DNA from: Bacteroidales bacterium
GTDB taxonomy: Bacteria > Bacteroidota > Bacteroidia > Bacteroidales > UBA932
DNA: 64,000 nt
Direction: 5' to 3'
NCBI GenBank assembly: GCA_016287875.1
Contig: JAEEXQ010000003.1
Span: forward strand, 1-64,000
This document shows positions 45,578 through 55,533 of this stretch, one piece after another; within the stretch, counting starts at the first letter, position 1, and each line of letters opens with the position of its first letter. Made by a program: the position numbers and the translations under genes. Under the pieces are notes generated by a model. The model made no database searches. It was not told the origin of the DNA and saw only the letters and a list, made by a program, of their open reading frames with translations.

Positions 45578-47176
45578 ATGAAGAATCTGATAGTTGTATG
45601 TTCGGTCCTGGCCCTGGCCGCCGTTTCCTGTAAGGAGGAAAAGGTCGATGTGGGCAGGCTGGTGGATGATTATGCCCTGGTGGAGATACCGGCCCCGGAT
45701 CTGACGGGCATTACCGACAATGGCAAGGAGGTCCTCAGGCTTTACCGACTGGCCGCCGACGAGGTGGACAAGATATACTGGCAGCAGTATTTCGGCGACG
45801 GAGCCGCCTTCCTGGATTCCCTCGAGGATAAGTCCGAAAAGCTTTATGCCGGAATCAACTACGGCCCTTGGGACCGCATCACCGGAAAGCCTTTCCTTCC
45901 CGGTTTCGGGCAGAAGCCTGCCGGTGCGCGTTTCTATCCCGAAGATATGACTGCAGAGGAATTCCGTAATTGGGACAACCCCGACAAGAGTTCTCCTTAT
46001 ACCCTCGTGCGCCGTGCCGACGACGGCAGCCTGGAGACCGTATGGTACCACGATGCATATAAGGAATCCATAGGCAAGATAGAAGGGTTGCTGCAGCGTG
46101 CGGCCGATGTTACCATAAAAGAAAGCGTACGCAAGTATCTGCTCAAGATGATCGAAGGCCTCAAGACCGACGATTATTACGAGAGCGACAAGGCCTGGCT
46201 GGAGATGAACGACAGCAAGATGGACCTCGTCATCGGCCCCATAGAGGCCGTGGACGATGGTCTTTACGGCACCAAGGCTTCCTACGGGGCATATGTGCTG
46301 CTGAAGAATCTCCGCCGCACCGAGGAGCTCAACGCCCTTTCGGCCCGTATGCAGGAGTTCCAGGCAATGCTCCCCGGCGATGCCGCCTTCCACAGCTTCG
46401 TGCCCGGCTCCGAGTCGGATATCTTCTCCTGCAACGTGCTATACTGCAGCGGTTACACCAATGCCGGCTTCAAGGTCATAGGCATCAACTTCCCTTATGA
46501 TGCCAAGGCCCAGCAGGAGTACGGCACCCGCACTATAATCTTCGACAACATCATACGCGAGAAGTTCAACCGTACCGTCCATCCCGTGGGCAGCGCCCTG
46601 CTGGAGGATGTTTATCAGCCCCACGTGGATGCGAGCGCTTTCTACTGGCTGATAGTATTCCGCGAGATAGCCAAGGGACTGGGTGTCAAGGAGACTGTAA
46701 ACGGCAGGGGAACTGTCGCAGAGGCCCTCTCGAGCGAGGCCCTGGTGATGGAAAAAGCCAAATCCAATGTGCTGGGTGCCTGGCTATGCGCACAGGAGGC
46801 TGCCGCGTACAATATCTCCACCCTTTTCCAGAAGGAGGATGTACTTACTACCTTCGTGACAAACATAATCCGTTCTACCCGCTTCGGCGCCGCGGATCCT
46901 ACCGGCATAGCCAATATAGTGGTCTATAATTATCTTCTCGAAAGCAACGCTATCGACTGGAAACCTTCCGGCCGCTATAGCATCGACTACGACAGGACCT
47001 GGAAGGCCCTCGAAACCCTTGGCTCGGAAATACTCCGCATCCAGGCCTACGGCGACGTGGAAGCCGCCCGCAGCTGGATTGCCAAGTACGGCATCGCCGG
47101 CCCCGAGAGCCTATCCGACAAGCGGCTCCTGGAGAAGTCCGGTATCCCCGTGGATATCCGTTTCAGCTACGAGTAG
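45578..47176 (+). CDS. M49 (DPP III)-related lipoprotein, copy 2; both HExxH His replaced
   Basis: REIAKGLGVKETVNGRGTVAEALSSEALVMEKAKSNVLGA; tandem paralog of the preceding gene. Confidence 0.75.
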   Translation: MKNLIVVCSVLALAAVSCKEEKVDVGRLVDDYALVEIPAPDLTGITDNGKEVLRLYRLAADEVDKIYWQQYFGDGAAFLDSLEDKSEKLYAGINYGPWDRITGKPFLPGFGQKPAGARFYPEDMTAEEFRNWDNPDKSSPYTLVRRADDGSLETVWYHDAYKESIGKIEGLLQRAADVTIKESVRKYLLKMIEGLKTDDYYESDKAWLEMNDSKMDLVIGPIEAVDDGLYGTKASYGAYVLLKNLRRTEELNALSARMQEFQAMLPGDAAFHSFVPGSESDIFSCNVLYCSGYTNAGFKVIGINFPYDAKAQQEYGTRTIIFDNIIREKFNRTVHPVGSALLEDVYQPHVDASAFYWLIVFREIAKGLGVKETVNGRGTVAEALSSEALVMEKAKSNVLGAWLCAQEAAAYNISTLFQKEDVLTTFVTNIIRSTRFGAADPTGIANIVVYNYLLESNAIDWKPSGRYSIDYDRTWKALETLGSEILRIQAYGDVEAARSWIAKYGIAGPESLSDKRLLEKSGIPVDIRFSYE

Positions 47177-47178
47177 TA

Positions 47179-48327
47179 TCAGTCACTGAAAAAACAGGAA
47201 GGCAGAGGTCGGCCATTGTAGGTCGATGCCATAGATTCGCCATATGCTCCGGCCGAGCGTATGGCGATATAGTCTCCGCGTCGGCACTCGTTCAGCACTA
47301 CGTCCTTCCCGAATACATCCGAGCTCTCGCAGATGGGGCCGACCACGTCGTAGGGGAGTTCGGGGCCTTCGGAAGACAGGTTCTCTATGCGGTGGAAGGC
47401 GTGGTACATCGCCGGGCGTACCAGGTCGTTCATCCCGGCATCCAGTATGGCGAACTTGCGGGACAGCCCGTCCTTTACATAAAGCACGCGGGAAATCAGT
47501 GTGCCGCAGGGGGCCACTATGCTGCGGCCCAGTTCGAAGTGCACCACCGTTTCCGCCGGGAGCATCCTCTTGAAAGTGCCGAAATACGCATCGAAATCTG
47601 CAATGGGCAGATGGTTGGGATGCCCGTATTCTATCCCCAGACCCCCACCGACATTGATGTCGCCCGTGGGCAGCCCCTTCCTCCGAAGCATCTCGCGGAG
47701 GTCGGTTATGCGGTTGCATAGGGCGGCGAAATCCGACATATCCAGTATCTGGGATCCTATATGGAAATGCAGGCCGCAGAACTGCACGTTTGGCAGTTCC
47801 AGAGCCCTGCGTATAACCGGTTCCAACTGGCCGTGGAAGATGCCGAACTTGTTCTCTGCCAGGCCGGTGGTGATGCCAGCGTGGGTGTGCGCGCCTATGT
47901 CCGGATTGACCCTGAGGCTTATGGGCGCCGTCTTTCCCATTTCCGCGGCCTTGGCGGCTATCACCTCCAATTCAGCCTCGGATTCCACGTTGAAACGCTG
48001 TATGCCTTGTTCCAGGCCCAGGGCTATCTCCCAATCGGCCTTTCCGACTCCGGCATAGACTATGGAAGAGGCAGGGAATCCGGCATCCAGCGCAGAAAGT
48101 ATCTCTCCGCCGCTCACGCAGTCGGCACCCATCCCGGCAGCGGCGATGCGGCGCAGGATGACAGGATTGGCATTGGCTTTGACGGCATAGTGGACCTGCC
48201 ACGACGGCCTGTCCTGCAGTGCTGCACGGACGGTTTCCAAAGTCTTCTGCAGCAGAGGGATGTCGTAGTAGTAGAAGGGCGTGCGGAGCTCTCCGAAGCG
48301 CTCCAGAGGGTAGGTGCCTTTGATCAT
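47179..48327 (-). CDS. lysA: Diaminopimelate decarboxylase
   Basis: YYYDIPLLQKTLE, VHYAVKANANPVILRRIAAAGMGADCVSGGEI, CGLHFHIGSQI, VVGPICESSDVF. Confidence 0.95.
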   Translation of the reverse strand: MIKGTYPLERFGELRTPFYYYDIPLLQKTLETVRAALQDRPSWQVHYAVKANANPVILRRIAAAGMGADCVSGGEILSALDAGFPASSIVYAGVGKADWEIALGLEQGIQRFNVESEAELEVIAAKAAEMGKTAPISLRVNPDIGAHTHAGITTGLAENKFGIFHGQLEPVIRRALELPNVQFCGLHFHIGSQILDMSDFAALCNRITDLREMLRRKGLPTGDINVGGGLGIEYGHPNHLPIADFDAYFGTFKRMLPAETVVHFELGRSIVAPCGTLISRVLYVKDGLSRKFAILDAGMNDLVRPAMYHAFHRIENLSSEGPELPYDVVGPICESSDVFGKDVVLNECRRGDYIAIRSAGAYGESMASTYNGRPLPSCFFSD

Positions 48328-49622
48328 CAGCCGAACAGTTGGCGGCTCAACGCCTGCAGCGTACGGGCCTTGTCTTCTTCCTTGACCAGAAGGGAGATGT
48401 TATAGTTGCTCCCTCCGTAGCCTACCATACGCACGGGGATGTCCTTCATTGCTGCGAGCACGCGGGATTCGAATCCCAGGTTCTCCCAGTCCATATCTCC
48501 CACGACGCAGACTATGCACATGTCGAGGTCCACGCTGACGGTGCCGTACTTCTTGAGGTCGTGCACTATCTCGCTGAGGAAGCGGGTGTTGTCGATGGTG
48601 ACGGATACGCCCACCTCGGAGGTGCAGATCATATCAATGGAAGTGCGGTAGCTCTCGAATATCTCGAATACCTTGCGCAGGAAACCGTGCGCAAGGAGCA
48701 TACGGGAGCTCTTGATACGGATGGCGGTGATATTGTCTTTGGCAGCTACTGCCTTGATCTTTCCTGTTTCGGGGGAATTGTCGATGAGGGTGCCGGGAGC
48801 CTCGGGCTCCATGGTATTCAGCAGGCGCACGGGTATGCCCGCGAACTTGGCCGGCTGTATGCAGGTGGGGTGGAGTATCTTGGCCCCGAAATAAGCAAGC
48901 TCGGCGGCTTCGTCGAAGTTGAGATGCCGCACGGCCTTGGTCTTTTCCACCACTCGGGGGTCGTTGTCGTGCATGCCGTCTATGTCGGTCCATATCTGTA
49001 TCTCCTCCGCACCCAGGGCGGCACCTATCAGCGAAGCGGTATAATCGCTGCCGCCGCGCTGCAGGTTGTCCACCTCCCCGTGGGCATTGCGGCAGATATA
49101 GCCTTGGGTTAGATAGATGTCGGCCGAAGCATCCATCAGGGGTTGCAGATGCTCCTGGATGTAGGCCAGGTCGGGCTCGCCCTGATTGTCCAGTTTCATG
49201 AAATCCAGGGCCGGCAGCAGCTGTGCTTTCACCCCCTGCTTAAGCAGGTATTGCTCCATCAGTTTGGTGGAGAGAAGCTCTCCCTGGGCCATGATTATCC
49301 TCTCCTGGACGGATCCGAAGAAGTCCCGGGTAAGGGCGGTCATAGCTTCGAAAGCTTCGTGTATGAAGGCATCGAGGGAGGCGTCGCCGAGGAGTTCCTT
49401 GGCCGTGCTTATATGCTTGGCTTCCAGACGCCTGAGTGTCTCTTTCGCTCCGTCCTGGTTGCGGTTGAACATATAGCCGACCACCTCGGCCAGCGTGTTG
49501 GTCACGCCCGACATTGCGGAAAGCACGACGAAACTGCCCTTGCGGGCCGTCACCAGCTTTGCCACGTCCTTGATCCTGGCAGCGGAACCTACCGAGGTGC
49601 CGCCGAATTTCATGATAATCAT
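48327..49622 (-). CDS. lysC: Aspartate kinase
   Basis: KFGGTSVGSAARI, GGSDYTASLIGAALGAEEIQIWTDIDG, C-terminal ACT domains; stop/start overlap with lysA. Confidence 0.94.
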   Translation of the reverse strand: MIIMKFGGTSVGSAARIKDVAKLVTARKGSFVVLSAMSGVTNTLAEVVGYMFNRNQDGAKETLRRLEAKHISTAKELLGDASLDAFIHEAFEAMTALTRDFFGSVQERIIMAQGELLSTKLMEQYLLKQGVKAQLLPALDFMKLDNQGEPDLAYIQEHLQPLMDASADIYLTQGYICRNAHGEVDNLQRGGSDYTASLIGAALGAEEIQIWTDIDGMHDNDPRVVEKTKAVRHLNFDEAAELAYFGAKILHPTCIQPAKFAGIPVRLLNTMEPEAPGTLIDNSPETGKIKAVAAKDNITAIRIKSSRMLLAHGFLRKVFEIFESYRTSIDMICTSEVGVSVTIDNTRFLSEIVHDLKKYGTVSVDLDMCIVCVVGDMDWENLGFESRVLAAMKDIPVRMVGYGGSNYNISLLVKEEDKARTLQALSRQLFG

Positions 49623-49643
49623 AGGTAATACTTCTTACTTCCG

Positions 49644-49651
49644 CAAACATA
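49644..49651 (-). promoter_or_regulatory. -7 box TATGTTTG for lysC-lysA
   Basis: CAAACATA on + strand. Confidence 0.5.
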
Positions 49652-49743
49652 ATGATAATTCTTAAAAAATCATCATTTATTGGCATTTTGAGGCCTCTTG
49701 AAAATCACAAGCGATTGGGATTGCGGCCGTTACATTTCTGTAA

Positions 49744-49751
49744 TACTTTTG
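49744..49751 (+). promoter_or_regulatory. -7 box TACTTTTG for the RND operon
   Basis: TAnnTTTG, 41 nt before ATG. Confidence 0.5.
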
Positions 49752-49792
49752 TGACCTGCTTAAGTTAGTAATGTTTTATTGGTTATAGAATT

Positions 49793-52141
49793 ATGAACTC
49801 CACAAAAATCAATCAGTTCTTCGGCAAATATGCTGCCTTCCTGCTGAAATGGCGTTGGGCGGCCCTCGGCCTGTTTGCCGTGATAATGGTCATCTCGTTC
49901 ATAGGGATGTCCAAAATGGTCACTCAGACATCGTTTGACGACTATTTCATAGAGGGCGATCCGATGTTGGTCAAGACCAACGATTTCAAAGCGACCTTCG
50001 GTAACGACTACTTCGTAGGCGTGCTTACCGAATGCGACGACCACTTTACCAAGGAGAACCTGACCCTGCTCCGCGAACTCGCGACAGAGCTGCAGGATTC
50101 CCTTTCTTATGCCGACAAGATCACATCCCTCGTGGATGTCGAGTTCATGGTGGGCGACGAGGATGGTATGACCATCACCCAGATAGTTCCGGAAGAGATT
50201 CCCGAGGACGGCAGCGTAGAGATGGCCAGCCTCAGGGAGCGTGCCTACAGCAAGCCGCAGATGGCCGGAAAACTGGTGTCCAAGGACGGCAAGCTCGCCT
50301 GGACCCTTGTCAAGCTCCGCGCGTTCCCGGCAGATTCCGTCTGGAAGAAGCAGTCCAGCGTATCTCCCGACATCATCACCGGCGAGGAGGTCTCCAAGGT
50401 ACTTGCCAACCCCAGATATGCCAAGCTGAATCCCCGCGCAACCGGAATGCCCTATGTCAGCCAGCAGAAGACGGTGTACATTGGTCAGGAGATGGGCCGT
50501 CTGGTGGTGCTCGCAATAATAATCTGTGTACTCGTGATGTTGATAATGACCCGGTCTCTCCGTGGCATCGTCTCACCCTTGCTGTCGGTCCTGGGCGGTC
50601 TGTTCATCACCTTCGGCATAGCCGGATACACGGGTATGTATGTTGACAGTACGGTACTGATGGTCCCTGCCATCCTGGCGTTCGCGGTGGCCATAGCTTA
50701 CAACATCCACCTTCATTCCTACTTCCAGGGGCTTATCCGCACCGACGGCAAGCGCAAGGAAGCAGTTATCGAGACGGTCTCCGAGATCGGCTGGTCGGTG
50801 GTGTTCTGCGGCCTTACCACGGTGGTATCTTTGCTGTCCTTCCTGGTAATAGCCATCAAGCCTATGCAGAGCATCGGCGTGGTGAGCTCCCTTACCATAT
50901 TCTTCGTACTTTTCACGACCTTGCTGGTCACTCCCGTCCTGCTCTCGTTCGGTAAAGACAAGAAAGTTCGCACCACCGCCGACGGCGACAACTCGACCCG
51001 TCTGTCCCGCATGATGGTGCGCCTGAACGACTTCACCTTCAAGCATTCCAAGGCCATCGTGGCCGTTTTCGTGGCCGTGTGCCTCTTCCTCGCCGGCGGT
51101 ATCTTCAAGATAGAGCCCGCATTCGACGTGGAGCGCACAATGGGTGTAAATGTCCCTTATGTCAAGGACATACTCGCAGTCGGCCGCAGCGAGCTCGGTG
51201 CCCTGTACTCCTACGATCTCGTGATGGAGTTCGACAACGAAGACGAAGCGAAGCAGCCGGAGAATCTACGCAAGCTCGAGCAGCTCGAGCAACTCGTGAT
51301 GAAGTACCCTCTGACCAAGCGCACGAATTCCATCCTCGACGTGCTCAAAGATCTCAATCAGACGCTGAACGGGGGAGACGCGGCATATTACCGCATCCCC
51401 GCTTCGGAGGCCGAAGTCGCCCAGATGCTGATGCTCTATGAGAATGCCGGTGGTTCCGAAGCGGAATACTGGATGGATTACGAATACCGTAAGCTGCGCT
51501 TGATGGTGGAACTGTCCGATTATAACTCCGGTGAGGTCGAAAAAGAACTCAACGATATAGCAAAGCAGGTAGAGGAAATCTTCCCCGACGTTACCATTAC
51601 CGCCGTGGGCAACATTCCCCAGTACACCTGTATGATGCAGTATCTGGTACGCGGCCAGGTGCAATCGTTCCTGATCTCCGCCCTTATCATCGCCATCATC
51701 CTTATGATTGCCTTCCAGAGCATAAGGGTCGGCCTCATCGGTCTTATACCTAACCTGATGCCCGCCATCTTCGTGGGCGGATATATGGGCTGGGCCGGAA
51801 TTCCGCTCGATATGATGACCGCGACCCTGATACCTATGATGCTGGGTATGGCAGTGGACGATACCATCCACTTCATCAATCACTGTAAGCTCGAATTCGA
51901 CAGGAAGCCGAAGTACTCCTCTGCCATCAGCAATACCTTCAAGGTCGTGGGCGTGGCCATCGTAACCACCTCCATCATCACCTCCGCCGTGTTCGCCTGC
52001 TTTGCCACTTCCAAGTGCGCAATGTGCATCAGCTTCGGCGTGCTGGCCGTGATCGGTATTCTCTCCGCACTTGCAGCCGACCTCTTCATCACTCCGCTGC
52101 TCGTCAACAAATACAAAGTTTACGGTAAAGAAAGCAACTAA
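49793..52141 (+). CDS. MMPL/HAE3-type RND superfamily transporter
   Basis: About 12 TM, two periplasmic domains; [18 protein letters not shown]. Confidence 0.9.
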   Translation: MNSTKINQFFGKYAAFLLKWRWAALGLFAVIMVISFIGMSKMVTQTSFDDYFIEGDPMLVKTNDFKATFGNDYFVGVLTECDDHFTKENLTLLRELATELQDSLSYADKITSLVDVEFMVGDEDGMTITQIVPEEIPEDGSVEMASLRERAYSKPQMAGKLVSKDGKLAWTLVKLRAFPADSVWKKQSSVSPDIITGEEVSKVLANPRYAKLNPRATGMPYVSQQKTVYIGQEMGRLVVLAIIICVLVMLIMTRSLRGIVSPLLSVLGGLFITFGIAGYTGMYVDSTVLMVPAILAFAVAIAYNIHLHSYFQGLIRTDGKRKEAVIETVSEIGWSVVFCGLTTVVSLLSFLVIAIKPMQSIGVVSSLTIFFVLFTTLLVTPVLLSFGKDKKVRTTADGDNSTRLSRMMVRLNDFTFKHSKAIVAVFVAVCLFLAGGIFKIEPAFDVERTMGVNVPYVKDILAVGRSELGALYSYDLVMEFDNEDEAKQPENLRKLEQLEQLVMKYPLTKRTNSILDVLKDLNQTLNGGDAAYYRIPASEAEVAQMLMLYENAGGSEAEYWMDYEYRKLRLMVELSDYNSGEVEKELNDIAKQVEEIFPDVTITAVGNIPQYTCMMQYLVRGQVQSFLISALIIAIILMIAFQSIRVGLIGLIPNLMPAIFVGGYMGWAGIPLDMMTATLIPMMLGMAVDDTIHFINHCKLEFDRKPKYSSAISNTFKVVGVAIVTTSIITSAVFACFATSKCAMCISFGVLAVIGILSALAADLFITPLLVNKYKVYGKESN

Positions 52142-52143
52142 TC

Positions 52144-52911
52144 ATGAAACGTATTCTAATTGCGGTCCTTGCTCTTGCAGCAGCCGCACAACTCGACGCC
52201 CAGAGCGGGCGTGACATAATACAGCGCGTCAAGAACCGCGCCGACGGCGATACCCGCTATGCCGAGATGCAGCTTACGCTGGTCAAGGCCAACGGAAATG
52301 TCCGCGAACGCAAACTGCAGTCCTGGGCCATGGACGAGGGAAAGGACGTGAAGAAGATAATGTTCTTCACTTATCCCGGTGACGTCAAGGGGACGGGTTT
52401 CCTTACCTGGGATTACGACCAGGCCGGGAAGGAAGATGACAAATGGCTCTATCTTCCCGCAATGAAGAAGACCCGCCGTATCAGCGGAGCTTCTTCCAAG
52501 ACCGATTTCTTTATGGGAACCGATTTCACCTACGACGATATGGGCGGACGCAGCGTGGATGATGATACCCACACCCTGCTCCGCGAAGAGACACGCGATG
52601 GCCACAAATGTTGGGTAATCGAATCCAAACCAGTGGACAAACGCGAAATCTACAGCCGCAAGCTGACCTGGATACGCCAGGACTGCGACGTGGCGGTGTA
52701 TTGTGAATACTACGATAAACTCGACAAACTTCACAGGGTGCTCTCCGTTTCCGAAATCAGCAAGGTTCAGGGTTTCTGGACCGTGCATAAGATGGAAATG
52801 AAGAACGTTCAGACCGGACACAAGACCCAGATAGCAGTGAGCAATCCCAAGTACGACATCAAGATCGACAAAACATTGTTCACAGTTGCAAAATTGGAAA
52901 AGGGTATATGA
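52144..52911 (+). CDS. LolA-like outer membrane lipoprotein-sorting protein
   Basis: [32 protein letters not shown], typical of RND-associated LolA-like family. Confidence 0.9.
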   Translation: MKRILIAVLALAAAAQLDAQSGRDIIQRVKNRADGDTRYAEMQLTLVKANGNVRERKLQSWAMDEGKDVKKIMFFTYPGDVKGTGFLTWDYDQAGKEDDKWLYLPAMKKTRRISGASSKTDFFMGTDFTYDDMGGRSVDDDTHTLLREETRDGHKCWVIESKPVDKREIYSRKLTWIRQDCDVAVYCEYYDKLDKLHRVLSVSEISKVQGFWTVHKMEMKNVQTGHKTQIAVSNPKYDIKIDKTLFTVAKLEKGI

Positions 52912-54047
52912 GAAAGCCACTGCTATCGATCATCATAATTCTTCTTCAAGCAGCGATACTCCGTCCTGCATTTGCGCAGGACGGGGTTGAGCTGTCGGTC
53001 AAGGGTTTCGTGGACAGCTACCACGCCTTGCGCACTGAAAGCCCGGGCGACTGGATGTCTTCCCGCACCAGGCTCCGTACCGAAGCCACCCTGGAGAAGG
53101 GCGGGGCCGGCATCTTCGCCTCGGCAAACCTCGTCTACAACGCCGTCCTCAAGGATATGTCCGGTCTGCAGCTCAGGGAGGCCTATTCTTTCTGGGGATC
53201 CGAACACTGGGACATCCGTGCCGGAAAGCAGATAATCACCTGGGGAGTGGCCGACGGACTCCGTGTCACCGACGTCATTTCCCCTATGGACTATACGGAA
53301 TTCCTTGCCCAGGACTACGACGATATCCGTATTCCTGTCGGAGCCGTCCGCGTGCGCTATTCACGCGACAAATGGAGCCTGGATGCCGTCGCCGTGCCCG
53401 TGCCTGAATTCTTCAGGATTCCAATGGATGCCAGGAATCCCTGGTCGGTGGGGGCCGCTCCCCTGGGGGACGAACCCCTCCGCCGGGCCTGCAACATGGA
53501 ATATGGGGCAAGGCTCAGCTTCTTCCTAAGCGGCGTGGACTTCTCGCTGACGGCCCTGCATACCTGGAACAAGATGCCCGAGCTTCGCGGTGCGATGTTC
53601 GTCTATCACAGGCTGGGCGTGTTCGGCGGGGACGTTTCCATACCTCTGGGCAAGTTCGTAATCCGTGCCGAAGCGGCCGATTACCTCGACGACCTGGACG
53701 TTAATACCGCTAACGGACTCATAGGGATAGACTGGTATCCGGGGAACGATTGGAACGTATCGGCCCAGTACAACCACAACTATCGTATGAGCGGTTCCGA
53801 AAGGAATACCGCGCTAGCGACTTTCCGCTTGTCCAAGGCCCTGCTGGGAAATACTCTCAATCTTTCCACTTTCGCCTATGTGGATGTCACCGACGGCGGC
53901 GTGTTCAACAGGCTGAGCGCAGATTATGCGGTGTCGGACCAAGTGCACGCCATCCTCGGCTACGATTATTTCCACGCCGACAAGGGGATGTTCAAACTAT
54001 ACGCCCATAACAGCGAAATTTGGATGAAACTTAAATACAGTTTCTGA
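52908..54047 (+). CDS. DUF1302-like outer-membrane beta-barrel protein
   Basis: [33 protein letters not shown]-terminal LKYSF; ATGA overlap with the LolA-like gene. Confidence 0.75.
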   Translation: MRKPLLSIIIILLQAAILRPAFAQDGVELSVKGFVDSYHALRTESPGDWMSSRTRLRTEATLEKGGAGIFASANLVYNAVLKDMSGLQLREAYSFWGSEHWDIRAGKQIITWGVADGLRVTDVISPMDYTEFLAQDYDDIRIPVGAVRVRYSRDKWSLDAVAVPVPEFFRIPMDARNPWSVGAAPLGDEPLRRACNMEYGARLSFFLSGVDFSLTALHTWNKMPELRGAMFVYHRLGVFGGDVSIPLGKFVIRAEAADYLDDLDVNTANGLIGIDWYPGNDWNVSAQYNHNYRMSGSERNTALATFRLSKALLGNTLNLSTFAYVDVTDGGVFNRLSADYAVSDQVHAILGYDYFHADKGMFKLYAHNSEIWMKLKYSF

Positions 54048-54056
54048 AAATAAACT

Positions 54057-54064
54057 TATATTTG
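54057..54064 (+). promoter_or_regulatory. -7 box TATATTTG, 5 nt upstream of the S41 peptidase ATG
   Basis: TAnnTTTG. Confidence 0.6.
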
Positions 54065-54069
54065 TTCTC

Positions 54070-55533
54070 ATGATGAGAACAAGCAAATTCTTGATGGCAA
54101 TGCTGCTGGGTGCGGCATTGCTTTCTTGTGCAAAGGAAGAGAAGACGCCCTGGAAATCCCTTTCCGAAAAGGAACAGGAGCTCTACTTCGTGAACACCTT
54201 CGGATACAATATGATGTCCACCTACTATCTCTGGTCCGCCGAGGTTGCGTCAGATCTGAGGAAATGGTCCGCCAAGTCCGACCCCATCGCCACCGTGCGT
54301 TCCCTGCGCTACAAGGATGCATCCGGCAAGGACATCGACAGGTGGAGCATGATGACCGACGACTACGAAGCTCTCACCGATATGGTGCAGGGCAACGCCA
54401 AGTCCATAGGAATGGAGTTCTCCGTCTATTATTCCGACGAGAGCAAGCAGAACGTGGTGCTGGTCGTGAACTGCGTGTATGCCGACAGCCCCGCATCCCT
54501 TGCCGGATATAAGAGGGGGGATAAGATAGTGGCCGTGGACGGCCAGCTGCTGACCCCTGACAATTATGCGGAACTGCTGGAAGGCCACGTCCTCGGTGCC
54601 GACAGCGTGACCCTTACCAATGCCGACGGCAGCGACGTAACCCTCCGGGCGGCGGATATGTATCAGGATCCCATCATCTGCCACAAGGTCCTGGACCAGG
54701 GCGGAAGGAAGATAGGATATCTGCACTACACTTCCTTCACCCTCAAGTCCTGCGCCCCTCTGGTGGAGGTTTTCAAGGAATTCAAGGAAGCAGGAATCAC
54801 CGAAATGGTGCTCGACCTCCGCTACAACGGCGGCGGTTATGCAATGGTTTCCGCCCTCCTTGGCTCTATGTTGGCCCCCGAAGTGGAAGTGCGCAGGGGA
54901 AGCGTCTTCCTTACCGAAGTCTTCAACAGGACACTTTCCGAAGCCTGGGATGATACCCGCAAGGAGACCCGTTTCGAGACGGTTTTCAATATCGATGAAG
55001 ATGGCGTTTCCGAGGTGGTCAGGACGGATGGTGCCAATGTGCAGATAAGCAAGCTCTATGTGATCATGACCGGGCAGACCGCATCCGCTTCCGAGAGCAC
55101 GGTATGCGGGCTCAGTCCCTACCTGGACATTGTTCTGGCAGGGGAGCGCAGCCACGGGAAATACTGTGCTGGCATAATAGTGGACGGCCCCACCTGGTAC
55201 AGCTGGAACAGGAATGCCTTCGGAGAGAAGACCTTGGAAGCCGCCTTGCGTAAAAGCGAAAACTGGGGAATCTACGTGATGATTTCCCGCTTTGCCGACA
55301 AGAACGGGGACACTCTCTGTATGCCTGACGGCCTGGAGCCTTCCATCAACGTGTCCGACAACCCTCTGGACGGATACCAGCTGGGCGATCCCGAGGAGAC
55401 CATGCTTGCCGCCGTGCTCGCAGGACATACTCCTTCCCAGTCCCGCAGGTCGCTTTCCCACGCTCCCTTGAAGATTGAGCGCCCGAGCGTAAGGCCTTCC
55501 TTCATGATTCTGGACAAAAGCATCGTAGAATAA
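54070..55533 (+). CDS. S41 family (C-terminal processing-like) peptidase, lipoprotein, PDZ domain
   Basis: Lipobox LLSC, PDZ-like GYKRGDKIVAVDGQ, LDLRYNGGGY, TGQTASASESTVCGL. Confidence 0.92.
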   Translation: MMRTSKFLMAMLLGAALLSCAKEEKTPWKSLSEKEQELYFVNTFGYNMMSTYYLWSAEVASDLRKWSAKSDPIATVRSLRYKDASGKDIDRWSMMTDDYEALTDMVQGNAKSIGMEFSVYYSDESKQNVVLVVNCVYADSPASLAGYKRGDKIVAVDGQLLTPDNYAELLEGHVLGADSVTLTNADGSDVTLRAADMYQDPIICHKVLDQGGRKIGYLHYTSFTLKSCAPLVEVFKEFKEAGITEMVLDLRYNGGGYAMVSALLGSMLAPEVEVRRGSVFLTEVFNRTLSEAWDDTRKETRFETVFNIDEDGVSEVVRTDGANVQISKLYVIMTGQTASASESTVCGLSPYLDIVLAGERSHGKYCAGIIVDGPTWYSWNRNAFGEKTLEAALRKSENWGIYVMISRFADKNGDTLCMPDGLEPSINVSDNPLDGYQLGDPEETMLAAVLAGHTPSQSRRSLSHAPLKIERPSVRPSFMILDKSIVE

